A DNA stretch of 64,000 bases, taken from NCBI RefSeq assembly GCF_900143265.1, contig NZ_FRDJ01000011.1:1-64000 (forward strand), written 5' to 3'. This document shows, piece by piece, positions 63,820 through 64,000 of this stretch (position 1 is the stretch's first letter; each line of letters opens with the position of its first letter). A program made the translations under genes and the position numbers. The notes beneath the pieces are model-generated. The model had not been told where the DNA came from, searched no databases, and worked only from the letters and a program-made list of their open reading frames with translations. The stretch comes from Fervidobacterium gondwanense DSM 13020 (lineage in GTDB: Bacteria > Thermotogota > Thermotogae > Thermotogales > Fervidobacteriaceae).

Positions 63820-64000
63820 TCACCTCTTCCTAAGTCTTGGGTTTACGATTTCTTCAAGTCCTCTTCCGAGGAAATAGAAAGCTGAACACAAGAGAGTAAT
63901 TGCACCGCCAGCTGGTACCCACATCCACCAGTAAGCTCCTATGTTGCCTGACCCCAGGTATCCAGAACTCCAAACGGTGTTAATCATCAATCCCCAAGAC
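63820..64000 (-). CDS. Opp/Dpp-type ABC permease (DppC-like), C-terminal part
   Basis: About 60 codons at the window edge, ending in TGA five bases before the ATPase start. The peptide runs SWGLMINTVWSSGYLGSGN, then YWWMWVPAGGAITLLCSAFYFLGRGLEEIVNPRLRKR. SWGLMI and the LGRGLEEIVNPRLR ending are typical of the C-terminal end of DppC permeases. The 5' part lies beyond the window. Confidence 0.9.
   Translation of the reverse strand, partial: SWGLMINTVWSSGYLGSGNIGAYWWMWVPAGGAITLLCSAFYFLGRGLEEIVNPRLRKR

Noticed and set aside
61834-64000. Calling the ABC genes a proven maltodextrin importer
   Set aside because: Opp/Dpp ATPases do not reveal substrate; the binding protein is outside the window and a terminator separates them from the amylase gene.
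1-64000. CRISPR arrays, prophage or toxin-antitoxin modules
   Set aside because: No regularly spaced repeats, phage structural genes or typical TA pairs were seen; the small DUF cassette does not match a known TA family.

Overview
The window reads as a chromosomal segment of a thermophile of the order Thermotogales, most likely Fervidobacterium or a close relative. The evidence is moderate GC, very tight gene packing, one continuous str-S10-spc-alpha run, and several signal-peptide beta-barrel proteins of the kind expected in a toga (outer sheath). The maltosyltransferase, short-form RNase Z, DHH-CBS-poly(A) polymerase fusion and lipoprotein amylase also closely match what I recall of Thermotoga maritima proteins. 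Assignments rest on motif recognition; no database search was run.

Layout. Positions 1-271 hold the end of an IS21-type element (3' part of istB), abutting an HD-GYP gene (306-1250) that looks 5'-truncated. From 27044 down to 1247 everything is on the minus strand: rpsL-rpsG-fusA-tuf, the S10 and spc operons with secY-adk-map-infA-rpmJ, the alpha operon to rplQ, a terminator, then tig-clpP-yebC, a beta-barrel gene, cheR, lspA and an rluA-type gene. The str promoter is at about 27080-27108, behind tRNA-Val and tRNA-Gln.

From 27492 to 32064 are L-lactate dehydrogenase, a GH13 maltosyltransferase, tRNA-Ser and an MFS transporter. 32065-35627 is accessory: a 485-bp gap with a perfect 20-bp tandem repeat, an RNase H/winged-helix fusion, and a DUF5685 gene divergent from a membrane-protein gene and a J-domain protein with a cysteine-rich tail. 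From 35692 to 49569, again on the minus strand, come rubrerythrin and a CGVC thioredoxin-like protein, PBP2, the poly(A)-polymerase/CCA fusion, a metallophosphoesterase, RNase Z, L9, PrmC, a DUF59 protein, GlmM, an AIM24-like protein, PyrR, a beta-barrel protein, Tgt and a cyclodeaminase-family protein. The long, Alu-domain-bearing SRP RNA (+) then converges on RNase P RNA (-).

After a MATE exporter and a HAD hydrolase comes a small-gene cassette (DUF1659, DUF2922 and a 64-aa protein), a 74-aa membrane protein and PPi-type phosphofructokinase. The last 9 kb is the most distinctive part: a glucan-handling gene set made of a lipoprotein alpha-amylase, a carbohydrate-binding lipoprotein, a SusE/F-like starch-binding lipoprotein, a beta-barrel protein, and a protein with three CBM48/AMPK-type glycan-binding modules joined to a predicted barrel. 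An Opp/Dpp ABC transporter (two ATPases and a partial permease) lies just upstream. Together they look like a toga-based counterpart of the Bacteroidetes Sus system: capture at the sheath, periplasmic hydrolysis and import, feeding the maltosyltransferase, PPi-PFK and lactate dehydrogenase encoded nearby.

Regulatory layer. Extended -10 promoters of the form TG-R-TAWAAT recur, several inside short inverted repeats. Many genes have a Shine-Dalgarno sequence ending in GTG, so the longest open frame begins inside the ribosome-binding site; I moved those starts downstream and say so in each entry.
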